Shown here piece by piece: positions 9,195 through 17,897 of a stretch of DNA of 41,640 nucleotides (its first letter is position 1; every line of letters begins with the position of its first letter). Under the pieces are notes generated by a model. It made no database searches, was not told the origin of the DNA, and saw only the letters and a program-made list of their open reading frames with translations. The position numbers and the translations under genes are program-made. Source of the DNA: Vulcanimicrobiota bacterium (GTDB lineage Bacteria; Vulcanimicrobiota; Vulcanimicrobiia; Vulcanimicrobiales; Vulcanimicrobiaceae); assembly GCA_027306785.1 (NCBI GenBank), contig DAHUZB010000001.1, forward strand, positions 1 to 41,640, read 5' to 3'.

Positions 9195-10121
9195 ATGAAG
9201 CTGAGCCGTAGTTCCCGGCGCTACGTCATCGGCGGCGTCGAGCTTTCGAGAGAAGAGATCGTTCACAAGTATTTGCATCTCGTCAAATACGTGGCCGGTC
9301 GAATCTCGGTCAATCTTCCGCCGAACGTCGAGATCAACGATCTCATCAACGACGGAATTCTCGGATTGATCGACGCGATCGAAAAGTACGACGACGCGCG
9401 CGGGGTTAAATTCGAGACCTACGCGATCACCCGTATCAACGGGGCGATCCTCGACGCGCTTCGTTCGCTCGACTGGGTACCGCGTGCCGTGCGCCAGCGC
9501 GCGCGCGAACTCGAACGCGTCTATCAGGAACTCGAGACCGTACACGGGCGCGCGCCGACCGACGACGAGGTCGCGGCGCGGATGGGACTCACGACCAAAG
9601 AGCTCGATCACCTCGTGCAGCGGGTGCGCGGCACCGCCGTGCTCTCGCTCGAAGAGTTTCTGCCCAACGAGAAGGGCTATGAGATCCCGCTCGTCGATAC
9701 GCTGCGCGACGACGAGAACGACGTCGTCGGCGAAGTCGAATCGCGCGAGGTGCGTTCGGAACTCGTGCGCGCGGTCGAGAACCTGCCGCCGCAAGAGCGC
9801 ACCGTGATCTCCCTCTACTACTTCGAGGGGCAGACGCTCAAAGAAATCAAGGGCGCGCTCGGCGTCTCCGAATCGCGCGTATCGCAGATCCATGCCCAGG
9901 CGGTCATCCATCTGCGCCAGCGGCTGCGGGAGCTCCGCAACGATCTGGGCTACCGCGAAGACGACCCCACCGTCAAGCAGAAATACCTCAGAAAGCCGGT
10001 CCCGCCGCCCGATACAAAAGTAGAACGGACCTTGCGGGGGGAAGTATCGGGTCATGGCGATCCGTCCGGTGGATCTGCAACTCGCATACCTGGCAGCGCC
10101 GCAGAACGCGGCCCAGGCTAA
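9195..10121 (+). CDS. fliA: Flagellar sigma factor FliA (sigma-28/SigD)
   Basis: The 308-residue sigma-70-family protein has region 2 at about 25-108 (HLVKYVAGRI...DLINDGILGLIDAIEKYD, then FETYAITRINGAILDALRSLDWVPR), region 3, and a region 4 helix-turn-helix at about 200-250 (LPPQERTVISLYYFEG...GVSESRVSQIH). The SLDWVPR segment is typical of FliA/SigD. About 55 extra residues rich in Pro, Gly and charged residues follow region 4. They overlap the next gene by 68 nt because no earlier stop exists. The ATG at 9195 has CGGAG just upstream. A sigma-28-like promoter is visible before fliF, a likely target. Confidence 0.95.
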   Translation: MKLSRSSRRYVIGGVELSREEIVHKYLHLVKYVAGRISVNLPPNVEINDLINDGILGLIDAIEKYDDARGVKFETYAITRINGAILDALRSLDWVPRAVRQRARELERVYQELETVHGRAPTDDEVAARMGLTTKELDHLVQRVRGTAVLSLEEFLPNEKGYEIPLVDTLRDDENDVVGEVESREVRSELVRAVENLPPQERTVISLYYFEGQTLKEIKGALGVSESRVSQIHAQAVIHLRQRLRELRNDLGYREDDPTVKQKYLRKPVPPPDTKVERTLRGEVSGHGDPSGGSATRIPGSAAERGPG

Positions 10122-10374
10122 TAACGCCCAAACCGCTCCGCAAGCCGCTCAGGCCGCGTCGCAGGCGGCCTTCGTCGCGCACCTCCAACAGCGCGAAGAG
10201 TCCGTCGCCGAGACCGCGCATGCCGAGGGCTCGGTAATCCGCGCCGACGCCGACGGCCAAGGCAACGGCGGCGGGTACACGCCGCAGGAGCGCCGCACCT
10301 ATCACGCACCCGACGAGGAGTCCCCGCTGGGCTTAGCCCGCGACGGCGAGCACTTCATCGACGTCACCGTCTGA
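10054..10374 (+). CDS. Small conserved flagellar-operon protein of unknown function
   Basis: The 106-residue protein starts with MAIRPVDLQ and continues with a Gln/Ala-rich, probably helical stretch, then an acidic and Gly-rich tail. It has no signal peptide or membrane segment. From memory, short proteins with a similar IRPVDLQ start follow the flagellar sigma-factor gene in Firmicutes operons; I cannot verify this here. Its start lies inside the end of fliA in another frame, preceded by GGGGGAAG at a usable distance, so translation is probably coupled. The function is unknown. Confidence 0.65.
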   Translation: MAIRPVDLQLAYLAAPQNAAQANNAQTAPQAAQAASQAAFVAHLQQREESVAETAHAEGSVIRADADGQGNGGGYTPQERRTYHAPDEESPLGLARDGEHFIDVTV

Positions 10375-10380
10375 TCGCGT

Positions 10381-12243
10381 ATGTCGGGACTCGATCCGCT
10401 CGCCGCGTTCGCCGCTCAGATCGTCGCGAACGCCCAGGCCGCCATCGAGGAGGCGGCGCTCGATCTCGGCGCGGCCACCAAAGCGCTCCAGGCGCAGATC
10501 AGCGTCGGCGATATCCTCACCGCGACCGTCCTACCACCCGAGAACGGCAGCGATCGGCTCGATCTTTTCGGCCAGATCGTCGCCGCGCGCATCCCGCCCG
10601 GGATCGCGCCCGGCGAGCAGCTCCAGCTCCAGGTGACCGGATTTACTTCGGCGGCGATCGTGGTTCGCAATCTCGGCGTCGTGGATCCCGAGAACCCGCC
10701 GCCTGCTCCGAACGTCCAGCTGCCGCCGACGGCTCCCGGCGCGCCGCAGAGCGCGATTCTGCGCAGCGGTCCTCCCGCCGCATCCCCGTCGCCCCAAGCC
10801 GTGCCCGCGTCGCCGAACGCTACGCCGCCGCAGCGCGCGCCCTTCGCGCCGCCGCGCGAAATCTTCGTGGCCGCGTCGGTCGTCTCGGCAAACCCACCCG
10901 AGCCTTCGCCGGAGGCGCCGCCCTCCGCGCCCGCGCCACCCGCCGCCGCGCCGCCCGCTGCGGCTGCTCCGGGCGAGGTGGAGGCGCGGATCGTGCTCGG
11001 TCGCGCCGCCCCGGCACCACCGCGCCCGGCCGAGAACGCCGCCCCGATCGCCCCGCGGGTTGCGGCGCCCGCGCCCGTCCGAGCCTCCGCTCCGAACGCG
11101 CCGCCACCGCCGATCGCCGCGCGCGCAAGCGCCCCGCCCGCGGCGGCGCCCGCACCCGCCCCCGGCTCCGCGCCCTCGGCGCGGGCGCTCGCAACGCCCG
11201 AAGCGCAGTTGCTCGCTCGGGTGCGCGTTCCGGTCACCGCGACGACGCTCGCGGCCGCGCGCGCGGCGAGCGGCGCGGCGCGCAGCCTTACGACCGCCTT
11301 CGAGCGGCTCGATGCCGCGCTCGCCAACCTCGCGCCGGATCCGCGCGTGGGCACCGCTCGCGCGTTGCTCTCGTTCGTCGGCAGATTCGATCTGCGCTCT
11401 ACCGCCGCGCTCCCCGAGCAGATCGCCGCGTTCGTTGCTCGCGTGGTCGACGGCGCGGAGGGGACGCTCGCCCAACTCGTGCGCACCGTCTCCGCCGCCC
11501 CGGCGAGCTCCCCGAACGAACCGCTGTCCGCGCCCGCGCCCGCCGCGCCGCTCGCATCCACCGCCGCCGCGCCCGAGGCGAGCCCGCCGCACGCGGCGTC
11601 GGTGTCGCCGTCGGTCGCGCCGCCCGCCGCGCCGAACGCGGCGGCCGGAGTGAATGCCGCGGCGCAAGCGGCCGAGCGTGCCGCGGCGATGGCGCACGAC
11701 GTGAAGTCCGCGCTGATCGCGCTCGCGCAGAATCCGCCGCGCGATGCCTCGCCCGCGGTGCTGCAGGCGGTGCGCGACGCGCTGGTCGCGACGACCGCGG
11801 TGCAGGTGAACGTGTTGAACGCGCAGGCAAACGATCCGAGCGCGGTGACGATACCGCTGCCCGCCTATTTCTTCGAAGGCGGCAAACCGGCGCAGCTACG
11901 CATCTCGCGCGATGCGCCGGGTGGCAAACAGCGTCTCGACGCGGATAACTTTCACATCGCGTTCGTGCTCGATACCAAACGTTTGGGAACGGTCGCGATC
12001 GACGTGCAGACGGTCGGACGCGCCGTGAGTGTCGACGTGAAGACGCAGACGACCCACTTCGCGGATCGCTTCCGCGCGACGCTCGGCGACCTGCGCGGCC
12101 GCTTGGAGACGCTGCGCTATCGCGTCGCCGCGATCGGTGCGGGCGCGGCACCCGCGGGGCAGACCGCGCACGTTCCGCCCGCGTTCGAGCGCGTTGCCGA
12201 ATCCGACGAAGCCGACGCATCCACCTTGGATATGCGCGCGTGA
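10381..12243 (+). CDS. FliK-like (flagellar hook-length control C-terminal domain) protein
   Basis: The 620-residue protein has an N-terminal segment (1-110) with beta-like sequence (VGDILTATVLPPENG), a very long Pro/Ala-rich linker (about 110-420), and a conserved C-terminal domain (about 480-580: IPLPAYFFEGGKPAQLRI, then IAFVLDTKRLGTVAIDVQ) of the type found at FliK C-termini. It precedes and overlaps a gene for an FlhB C-terminal-like protein. The same pairing is known as ylqG-ylqH in B. subtilis. A second, more orthodox FliK is at 30913. This one may assist substrate switching of an export apparatus, but the role is inferred. Confidence 0.7.
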   Translation: MSGLDPLAAFAAQIVANAQAAIEEAALDLGAATKALQAQISVGDILTATVLPPENGSDRLDLFGQIVAARIPPGIAPGEQLQLQVTGFTSAAIVVRNLGVVDPENPPPAPNVQLPPTAPGAPQSAILRSGPPAASPSPQAVPASPNATPPQRAPFAPPREIFVAASVVSANPPEPSPEAPPSAPAPPAAAPPAAAAPGEVEARIVLGRAAPAPPRPAENAAPIAPRVAAPAPVRASAPNAPPPPIAARASAPPAAAPAPAPGSAPSARALATPEAQLLARVRVPVTATTLAAARAASGAARSLTTAFERLDAALANLAPDPRVGTARALLSFVGRFDLRSTAALPEQIAAFVARVVDGAEGTLAQLVRTVSAAPASSPNEPLSAPAPAAPLASTAAAPEASPPHAASVSPSVAPPAAPNAAAGVNAAAQAAERAAAMAHDVKSALIALAQNPPRDASPAVLQAVRDALVATTAVQVNVLNAQANDPSAVTIPLPAYFFEGGKPAQLRISRDAPGGKQRLDADNFHIAFVLDTKRLGTVAIDVQTVGRAVSVDVKTQTTHFADRFRATLGDLRGRLETLRYRVAAIGAGAAPAGQTAHVPPAFERVAESDEADASTLDMRA

Positions 12244-12539
12244 GCAAGTTCTTCGATTTCCGCAAGTCGCTCTTCAAGCGTCCCGCGGCCGCGGCGCTGC
12301 AGTACGATCCGCTCAAGCCCGAGCCGCCGCAGGTGCTTGCGGTGGGACGCGGGGTGACGGCCGAAGAGATCGTGCGGGTGGCGCACGAGCAGGGCATCCC
12401 GCTCTTCGAGGACGCGGCCCTGGTCGAAGCCCTGGCGCGGCTCGACGTGAGCGATCACATCCCGCGCGAACTCTACGCCGTGGTGGCCGAGGTCCTGGCC
12501 TACGTCTACCGCGTCGACGCGGAATCCCGCACGCCGTAG
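12240..12539 (+). CDS. FlhX/YlqH-type protein (FlhB cytoplasmic-domain homologue)
   Basis: This 99-residue soluble protein matches the part of FlhB/YscU after the autocleavage site: ALQYDP, then PPQVLAVGRG, the helix VRVAHEQGIPLFED, and IPRELYAVVAEVLAYVY. It lacks both the membrane domain and an NPTH cleavage motif, so it resembles the stand-alone FlhX/YlqH proteins that can replace the FlhB C-terminal half. The GTG start overlaps the stop of the FliK-like gene by four bases (GTGA), indicating coupled synthesis. Confidence 0.85.
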   Translation: MSKFFDFRKSLFKRPAAAALQYDPLKPEPPQVLAVGRGVTAEEIVRVAHEQGIPLFEDAALVEALARLDVSDHIPRELYAVVAEVLAYVYRVDAESRTP

Positions 12540-12559
12540 TATCGAACAGGAGTTCGATA
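12540..12559 (+). promoter_or_regulatory. Hairpin presenting the Shine-Dalgarno of the ftsY leader ORF
   Basis: TATCGAAC (12540-12547) and GTTCGATA (12552-12559) form a perfect 8-bp stem with loop AGGA. The loop and first stem base make up the AGGAG ribosome site of the mini-ORF at 12561. The structure could restrict ribosome access or bind a GGA-loop regulator such as CsrA. Confidence 0.45.
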
Positions 12560-12560
12560 G

Positions 12561-12587
12561 ATGCTCGCTGAACGTCGCCGCTCGTGA
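12561..12587 (+). CDS. 8-codon leader ORF overlapping the ftsY start
   Basis: ATG at 12561 sits 8 nt after AGGAG and encodes MLAERRRS. Its TGA stop (12585-12587) overlaps the GTG start of ftsY (12584) in another frame. The ftsY start has no clear ribosome site of its own, so ribosomes finishing this mini-ORF may re-initiate on ftsY. It is a coupling leader, probably without a peptide function. Confidence 0.4.
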   Translation: MLAERRRS

Positions 12588-13513
12588 GCTGGTTTCAACG
12601 ACTTCGGGCCTCCCTCGGCAAGGCGCGCGACACGTTCGCCGCGGTGCAGAATCTCGGCCGCGCCAAGGCGCCGCTGACCCCGGAGTTTTGGGACGATCTC
12701 GAGGAAACGCTCATCCTGGGCGACTTCGGCGTGCCGACCACGACCAAGATCGTCGAGGGGCTGCGGACCGTGGCCAAACAGGGGTCGTGGAAGACGACTG
12801 ACCAGCCCGTCGCGCGCTTCCACCAAGATGTCGAACGCTTCCTCACGCTCCCGCATCCCGAACTGCGGCTGCAGGATCGCCCCGCGGTGGTGCTCGTGGT
12901 CGGCGTCAACGGCAGCGGCAAGACGACGACGATCGGCAAGCTTGCAACGCGCCTGCGCGCTGAGGGCAAGCGCGTGCTGCTCGTTGCGGGCGATACGTTC
13001 CGCGCGGCGGCCGCCGAGCAACTCGCGATTTGGGCCGAGCGCAGCGGCAGCGAGATCGTGCGAGGCGCCGAGGGCGCCGATCCCGCCTCGGTCGTCTTCG
13101 ACGGCGTCAAAGCCGGCAAAGCACGCGGGGTCGACGTGATCCTCATCGATACGGCCGGGCGCCTGCAGACCAAGATCAACCTGATGGAGGAGCTCAAGAA
13201 GATTCGGCGCGTGATCGAACGCGAGCTCGGCGCCCCGCCCGCCGAGACGCTGCTCGTCGTCGACGGCACGACGGGCCAGAACGCGATCTCGCAGGCCAAG
13301 CTCTTCAACGAAGCGACGCAGCTCACGGGCATCGTCGTCACCAAACTCGACTCCACGGCGAAGGGCGGCGTGTTGGTCGCGATCGTCGACGAGCTCGAGA
13401 TTCCGATCAAGTTCGTGGGACTCGGCGAGAGTGCCGATGCCCTGCGTCCGTTCGAGGCCGCCGAATTCACCCGCGCGCTCTTCGAGGACGCGTCCGACTC
13501 CGTTCGCGCGTGA
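12584..13513 (+). CDS. ftsY: Signal recognition particle receptor FtsY
   Basis: The 309-residue SRP-type GTPase docks ribosome-SRP complexes at the membrane. The N domain (about 1-95) is followed by the G domain with P-loop GVNGSGKT (107-114), the insertion-box motif DTFRAAAAEQL (137-147), DTAGR (189-193), TKLD (253-256), and the FtsY-typical VGLGES near 278. The long acidic A region of E. coli FtsY is absent, as in many other bacteria. FlhF was considered because of the flagellar neighbours, but DTFRAAAAEQL and KLDSTAKGG point to FtsY. The start is GTG, overlapped by the leader ORF. Confidence 0.95.
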   Translation: MSWFQRLRASLGKARDTFAAVQNLGRAKAPLTPEFWDDLEETLILGDFGVPTTTKIVEGLRTVAKQGSWKTTDQPVARFHQDVERFLTLPHPELRLQDRPAVVLVVGVNGSGKTTTIGKLATRLRAEGKRVLLVAGDTFRAAAAEQLAIWAERSGSEIVRGAEGADPASVVFDGVKAGKARGVDVILIDTAGRLQTKINLMEELKKIRRVIERELGAPPAETLLVVDGTTGQNAISQAKLFNEATQLTGIVVTKLDSTAKGGVLVAIVDELEIPIKFVGLGESADALRPFEAAEFTRALFEDASDSVRA

Positions 13514-13609
13514 TGCCATACAGTCGGCACTCTTGTATGCGAACGTAACCGCGTGAATACCGTGATAGATCAACCGAGAACCGCGAAGCAACGAGGAGAG
13601 AGAACCAGC

Positions 13610-14659
13610 ATGGCAGCGCAAGACGAACGGCAAGTCGCCCTGAGCAACGCCCTCGCGCAGATCGAGCGCCAATTCGGCAAAGGCTCGATCATGCGGATGG
13701 GCGATTTCCAAGAGAAGATGGCGTTCGAGGTCGTGCCGACGGGGTCGATCGCACTCGATCTCGCGCTCGGTGTCGGCGGTCTTCCGCGCGGACGCATCGT
13801 CGAGATCTACGGCCCGGAATCGAGCGGTAAGACGACGCTCGCGCTCCACGCGATCGCCGAGGCGCAGAAGGGCGGCGGTACCGCAGCCTTCGTCGACGTC
13901 GAGCACGCGCTCGATCCCAACTATGCGGCGGCGCTCGGCGTCGATCTCGACAGCCTTCTGGTCTCGCAGCCCGATACCGGCGAGCAAGCGCTCGAGATCG
14001 CGGAGATGCTCACGCGCAGCAACGCGGTCGACGTGATCGTCGTCGACTCGGTCGCCGCACTCGTCACCAAAGCCGAACTCGAAGGCGACATGGGCGACGC
14101 GCACGTCGGTCTTCAAGCGCGCCTGATGTCGCAAGCGCTACGCAAACTCACCGCCGCGATCTCGCGCAGCAAAGCCGTGATGATCTTCATCAACCAGCTG
14201 CGCGAAAAGGTCGGCGTGATGTTCGGCAATCCCGAGACCACCTCGGGCGGCCGCGCGCTGAAGTTCTACGCCTCCGTCCGTCTCGACGTGCGCAAACTCG
14301 AGCAGATCAAGGTCGGACAAGACGTGGTCGGTTCGCGAACCCGCGTGAAGATCGTCAAGAACAAGGTTGCGCCCCCGTTCCGTCAGGCGGAGTTCGACAT
14401 CACGTACGGACGCGGAATCTCGAAGATGGGCTCGATCCTCGACGTCGCGCTCGAACAGAACATCGTCGGAAAGAGCGGCTCGTGGTACACCTACGGCGAG
14501 CAGCGCATCGGTCAGGGACGCGAGAACGCGAAGTCGTTCCTCGAAGAGCATAGCGATGTCGCGGCCGAGATCGAAGCGAAGATCCGCGAAGCGCTTGCGC
14601 AAGCGGTCTCCAAGAACGGTCAGACGCCGGTTGCGGCGGCGGCGGAATCCGACGGCTAA
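13610..14659 (+). CDS. recA: Recombinase RecA
   Basis: The 349-residue protein is about the length of E. coli RecA (353). It shows the start [16 protein letters not shown], Walker A GPESSGKT (68-75), the [11 protein letters not shown] region and [17 protein letters not shown]. It forms filaments on single-stranded DNA for recombination and the SOS response. I chose ATG 13610 because ACGAGGAGAG lies upstream and family proteins start there; an in-frame GTG at 13553 would add 19 residues. I see no clear LexA box before it. recX follows after 3 nt. Confidence 0.98.
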   Translation: MAAQDERQVALSNALAQIERQFGKGSIMRMGDFQEKMAFEVVPTGSIALDLALGVGGLPRGRIVEIYGPESSGKTTLALHAIAEAQKGGGTAAFVDVEHALDPNYAAALGVDLDSLLVSQPDTGEQALEIAEMLTRSNAVDVIVVDSVAALVTKAELEGDMGDAHVGLQARLMSQALRKLTAAISRSKAVMIFINQLREKVGVMFGNPETTSGGRALKFYASVRLDVRKLEQIKVGQDVVGSRTRVKIVKNKVAPPFRQAEFDITYGRGISKMGSILDVALEQNIVGKSGSWYTYGEQRIGQGRENAKSFLEEHSDVAAEIEAKIREALAQAVSKNGQTPVAAAAESDG

Positions 14660-14662
14660 CCG

Positions 14663-15133
14663 ATGGCTGCGAACGCGTACGCGAAGGCGCTCGCGTTGCT
14701 TGCCCGGCAGCGTCTCACCGAGGCGCAGCTTTGGAAGCGCCTGGAGCGGCGCGGTTTCGACGACGACACCATTCGTGGTGTCGTCGCTCGTTGTCGCGCC
14801 GACGGCTTTCTCGACGATCGGCTGTATGCGCGGCTCTATGTGGAGCAGAAGCGAAAAGCGGTCGGCAACGTGCGGCTGGTCGGAGAGCTTATTCGCAAGG
14901 GAATCGATCGTGACGCGGCTCGACTCGCGGTCGACGATCTCGAAGAAGGCGAGCGCGCTCGCGCGGCGCGCGCGCTCGAGGCTCTCGCACGAAAAAAAAC
15001 GGCGCTCTCCTATCCGGCGGCGGCACGTGGACTCGAGCGCCTGGGCTTTCCGGCATCGACGATCTATGCGGTGCTGCGCGAGCACGCGCAGCAGTACGGG
15101 CCGCTCGCCGAGGTCGAACTCGCCGTCGACTAA
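14663..15133 (+). CDS. recX: RecA modulator RecX
   Basis: The 156-residue basic helical protein has three RecX repeats: an N-terminal one with [16 protein letters not shown], a middle one with [17 protein letters not shown], and a C-terminal one with the [13 protein letters not shown] segment. RecX binds RecA filaments and usually restrains them. Its position 3 nt after recA is the classic arrangement. Its stop overlaps the stop of the convergent FNT gene by 2 nt. Confidence 0.92.
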   Translation: MAANAYAKALALLARQRLTEAQLWKRLERRGFDDDTIRGVVARCRADGFLDDRLYARLYVEQKRKAVGNVRLVGELIRKGIDRDAARLAVDDLEEGERARAARALEALARKKTALSYPAAARGLERLGFPASTIYAVLREHAQQYGPLAEVELAVD

Positions 15134-15981
15134 TCCTCGCCGCCTTCGATGTTTTCGGGTGCCACCTGCGCGTAATTCAGGATCGAGACGAGCAGCACGC
15201 CGCCGAGGCAGTTGCCGATGAAGACCGGCACGAGAAAGTCGATCAGATACCCGCTCCACGTCGCCGCGCCGCTCACGACCGCGTAGAGCGCTTCGACCGA
15301 GCCCGCGATGATGTGCGAGAGTCCGGCCGCGCCGACGACGTAGGTGATGATGAGCACCACCCACAGACGCGCGTTCTCCGCCGCCGGGAGCAGCCAGACC
15401 ATCAGCGCGATGAGCCAGCCCGCGAAAATGCCTTTGACGAGCGTCGTGTTGAAGCCGTAGGAGAGCGTCTGCATACCGATGTGGAGGAACGCGGCTTTGA
15501 CGTTCGGAGCGAAACTCTGCGTATGTGCGACGAGGAGCGCGAAGAGCCACGCGCCGAGCAGATTCGTCGCCGGCACGATCGACCAGAGGCGCACGACGTT
15601 TCCGAAGGTTCGGCGGCGATCGCGGTTGTCGAGTAGCGGCACGATCGCGGTGACGGTATTTTCGGTGAAGAGCTGCTGTCGGCCGAGCACGACGATCATG
15701 AAGCCGAGCGTATACCCGAGATTCTCGATGAGTCCGCGCCACGGCGACGCCGGCAACGCGGCGGCGATCATGCCGGTCGCGACCAGCGAGAATCCCATCG
15801 AGAGTCCCGCGGCGAGCCCCGAGAAGGCGAGCGCGGCGTTCGAGCGCTCGAGCTCCTGCTGCCCTTCGCGACGGACCGTCTCGAAGACGACCGCGGCCCG
15901 CGGGCTCACGCGCCGCTTGGCCTCGCGCACCTCGCGATCCGAAAGCAGCTTCGTCGTCTCGGCGTCGGCATCGGTCGTCAT
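15130..15981 (-). CDS. Formate/nitrite transporter (FNT) family channel, YfdC-like
   Basis: The 283-residue protein has a charged N-terminal cytoplasmic stretch (1-45) and about six hydrophobic segments. It shows the FNT-type pairing of helix breaks, including [16 protein letters not shown] and [15 protein letters not shown]. The long N-terminus and the [24 protein letters not shown] segment fit the YfdC branch, whose substrate is not settled, better than FocA/NirC proper. The gene is convergent with recX and divergent from the response regulator gene (74 nt apart). Confidence 0.85.
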   Translation of the reverse strand: MTTDADAETTKLLSDREVREAKRRVSPRAAVVFETVRREGQQELERSNAALAFSGLAAGLSMGFSLVATGMIAAALPASPWRGLIENLGYTLGFMIVVLGRQQLFTENTVTAIVPLLDNRDRRRTFGNVVRLWSIVPATNLLGAWLFALLVAHTQSFAPNVKAAFLHIGMQTLSYGFNTTLVKGIFAGWLIALMVWLLPAAENARLWVVLIITYVVGAAGLSHIIAGSVEALYAVVSGAATWSGYLIDFLVPVFIGNCLGGVLLVSILNYAQVAPENIEGGED

Positions 15982-16055
15982 GGAACGCCTCGTACCCGCC
16001 GCTCCCCGCGCTTACGCGTGTCCTCACCGCGCACGGCGCGGGCACCGCGGAGGCT

Positions 16056-16745
16056 ATGGGAGCACCGACGATCGTCGTCGCCGAAGACGACGCCGCAATC
16101 CGCGATTTGTTGATCCATCATTTAGAGCGGGAAGGCTTCACGACGGTTCCCGCGGCGGATGGGCACGCGGCGCTGCGGCATGCACGTTTGGGAGCCGATC
16201 TCTTGGTCCTCGATCTCGGTCTGCCCGGGGTCGACGGATACGATGTCGCCCGCGCGTTGCGGCGCGGGGAGCGGGCGGTGCCGATCGTGATGCTCACCGC
16301 GCGCACCGATGAGATCGATCGGGTGGTCGGGTTCGAACTCGGCGCCGACGACTACGTCTGCAAGCCGTTCTCGCCGCGCGAACTCGTGGCGCGCGTGCGC
16401 GCGGTGCTCCGCCGCAGCGGCGGCGCGAGCGGGCCGACGCTCGTGCAGCTACGCTTCGGGCGATTGGAGATCGACGAAGCCGCGCGCGAAGTACGCGTTG
16501 ACGGCGTCGACGTGCAGCTCAAGCCGCGCGAGTTCGCACTCTTGTTCGAGCTGGCCTCGAATCCCGGGATCGCGCTCTCACGCGAGCGCCTCCTCGAACG
16601 CGTCTGGGGCTTCGACTTCGACGGCGATCCGCGGACGGTCGACGTTCACGTGCGCCGCCTGCGCGCGAAGATCGAAGAAGAGGCCGGTTTACCCGACGTG
16701 CTGCAGACGGTACACGGCTACGGCTATAAATTCGTGCGCGCGTGA
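16056..16745 (+). CDS. OmpR/PhoB-family response regulator
   Basis: The 229-residue protein has a receiver domain (1-118) with Asp11-Asp12, phosphoacceptor Asp53 (VLDLGLPG), Thr81 and Lys103. A winged-helix DNA-binding domain follows (about 130-229), with LKPREFALL, RTVDVHVRRLRAKI and the terminal HGYGYKF. GGAGG lies 3 nt before the ATG. Its TGA overlaps the GTG of the histidine kinase gene (GTGA), so the two are a cognate pair. The target genes and stimulus are not visible. Confidence 0.94.
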   Translation: MGAPTIVVAEDDAAIRDLLIHHLEREGFTTVPAADGHAALRHARLGADLLVLDLGLPGVDGYDVARALRRGERAVPIVMLTARTDEIDRVVGFELGADDYVCKPFSPRELVARVRAVLRRSGGASGPTLVQLRFGRLEIDEAAREVRVDGVDVQLKPREFALLFELASNPGIALSRERLLERVWGFDFDGDPRTVDVHVRRLRAKIEEEAGLPDVLQTVHGYGYKFVRA

Positions 16746-17893
16746 ACGGCGGCATGATGCGCGGCGGAGCGCTGCGCGCGGCGCTGCAGGCGTCGCTTCG
16801 CGACGAAGCGCGCAGCGGCGGCGCGCCGCTCCTCGTGCTGCGCCTCCCGGAATTCGCGGAATTCGCCTGGCGCGACGGGCGGCCCGCAGCGCGACGGCTC
16901 GAGCGAAGCACGACGCGCGCGGTCGCCGACGCGGCGCGCCGCGTGATGCGCGACGGCGACGTGACGGCGCACGATCCGGGCAGCGATTGGTTTGCGATCG
17001 CGATGCTCGCGCCCGCGCGCGGGGGAACGTTCGTCCAAGCCCTCGATGCGCGTAGCGCCCTCGAACGCATCGCGGCGGCCGTCTCGCTCGCGACCGGGCG
17101 CCGCATGCAGACCGGCTGGCTGCAACTCACCGAGCGAACGCCGCTCGACGATCTCGACGCGCTGCTCGCACGCGCGCTCGAGCGCGGCAGCCGCGAACGC
17201 GAGCGCTACGAATTCCTCGCGGCGGTCGGGCACGAACTACGCACGCCGCTCACCTCGATTCGCGGATACCTCGAGACCCTGCTCGACGAAGAGACCGATG
17301 CCGCGACCGCTCGGCGCTTTCTCGAAGTCGCGCGACGCGAGGCGCTGCGACTGGGACGTCTCGTCGACGGCATGCTGGATTTCTCGCTGCTCGATCTTGC
17401 GCCGCACGACGAGCGCGGTCCGCACTGCGAGCTCGCCGAGGTCGTGCGGGCCGTTCTCGACGCCCTCGCCCCCATCGCGCGGGAGGCCGGGATCGCGCTG
17501 CGCGCCGCGAACGCGGGCGGGTTCGTCGCGCGGATCGATCCCGACGCGTGCATGCACGCGCTCATCAACCTGGTCGAGAACGCCGTGAAGTACGGGCGGC
17601 GCGGCGGGCACGTCGCGGTCTCGCTCGAACGCGTGGATCCGTTTATCGACGTGATCGTCGACGACGACGGGCCCGGCGTGCCCGTCGCGGAGTGGGAGCG
17701 CGTCTTCGAACATCGCGCGCGCGGCAGTACCGTCGGCGAACGAAGCGGTCGTGGTATCGGGCTCGCGCTCGTGCGTACGATCGCCGAGCGCGTTACCGGC
17801 ACGGTCGCGGTCGCCGTCTCGCCGCTCGGCGGCGCGCGGTTCGTGCTCCGACTTCCGTCGGCGCGGGCGGAATCGGCGGCGCATTCGTCGTAG
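16742..17893 (+). CDS. Soluble histidine kinase with degenerate GGDEF-like N-terminal module
   Basis: The 383-residue kinase has no obvious membrane segment. Its C-terminal half is a complete kinase: H-box with His164 (AVGHELRTPL), N-box (LINLVENAVKYG, about 274-285), DDDGPGVP (307-314) and GRGIGLAL (336-343). The first 148 residues look like a decayed GGDEF domain: LLVLRLPEFAEF resembles the first strand, RVMRDGDV precedes GSDWF at 80-84 where GGDEF would be, and a helix LLARALERG ends it. With GSDWF it should be inactive as a diguanylate cyclase and may sense a nucleotide or a partner. It overlaps the response regulator gene upstream. Confidence 0.88.
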   Translation: MNGGMMRGGALRAALQASLRDEARSGGAPLLVLRLPEFAEFAWRDGRPAARRLERSTTRAVADAARRVMRDGDVTAHDPGSDWFAIAMLAPARGGTFVQALDARSALERIAAAVSLATGRRMQTGWLQLTERTPLDDLDALLARALERGSRERERYEFLAAVGHELRTPLTSIRGYLETLLDEETDAATARRFLEVARREALRLGRLVDGMLDFSLLDLAPHDERGPHCELAEVVRAVLDALAPIAREAGIALRAANAGGFVARIDPDACMHALINLVENAVKYGRRGGHVAVSLERVDPFIDVIVDDDGPGVPVAEWERVFEHRARGSTVGERSGRGIGLALVRTIAERVTGTVAVAVSPLGGARFVLRLPSARAESAAHSS

Positions 17894-17897
17894 ACCT

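Noticed and set aside
12584-13513. FlhF instead of FtsY
   Set aside because: The flagellar neighbours made it tempting, but DTFRAAAAEQL, KLDSTAKGG and VGLGES are FtsY-type, and there is no long FlhF B domain.
13513-13609. LexA/SOS box upstream of recA
   Set aside because: GAAC and GTAAC fragments occur but neither the E. coli nor the Gram-positive SOS palindrome is complete.
12506-16045. Two long minus-strand frames (542 and 635 codons) opposite ftsY, recA, recX and part of the FNT region
   Set aside because: They are antisense shadows; recA, recX and the FNT channel account for the sequence with clear families.
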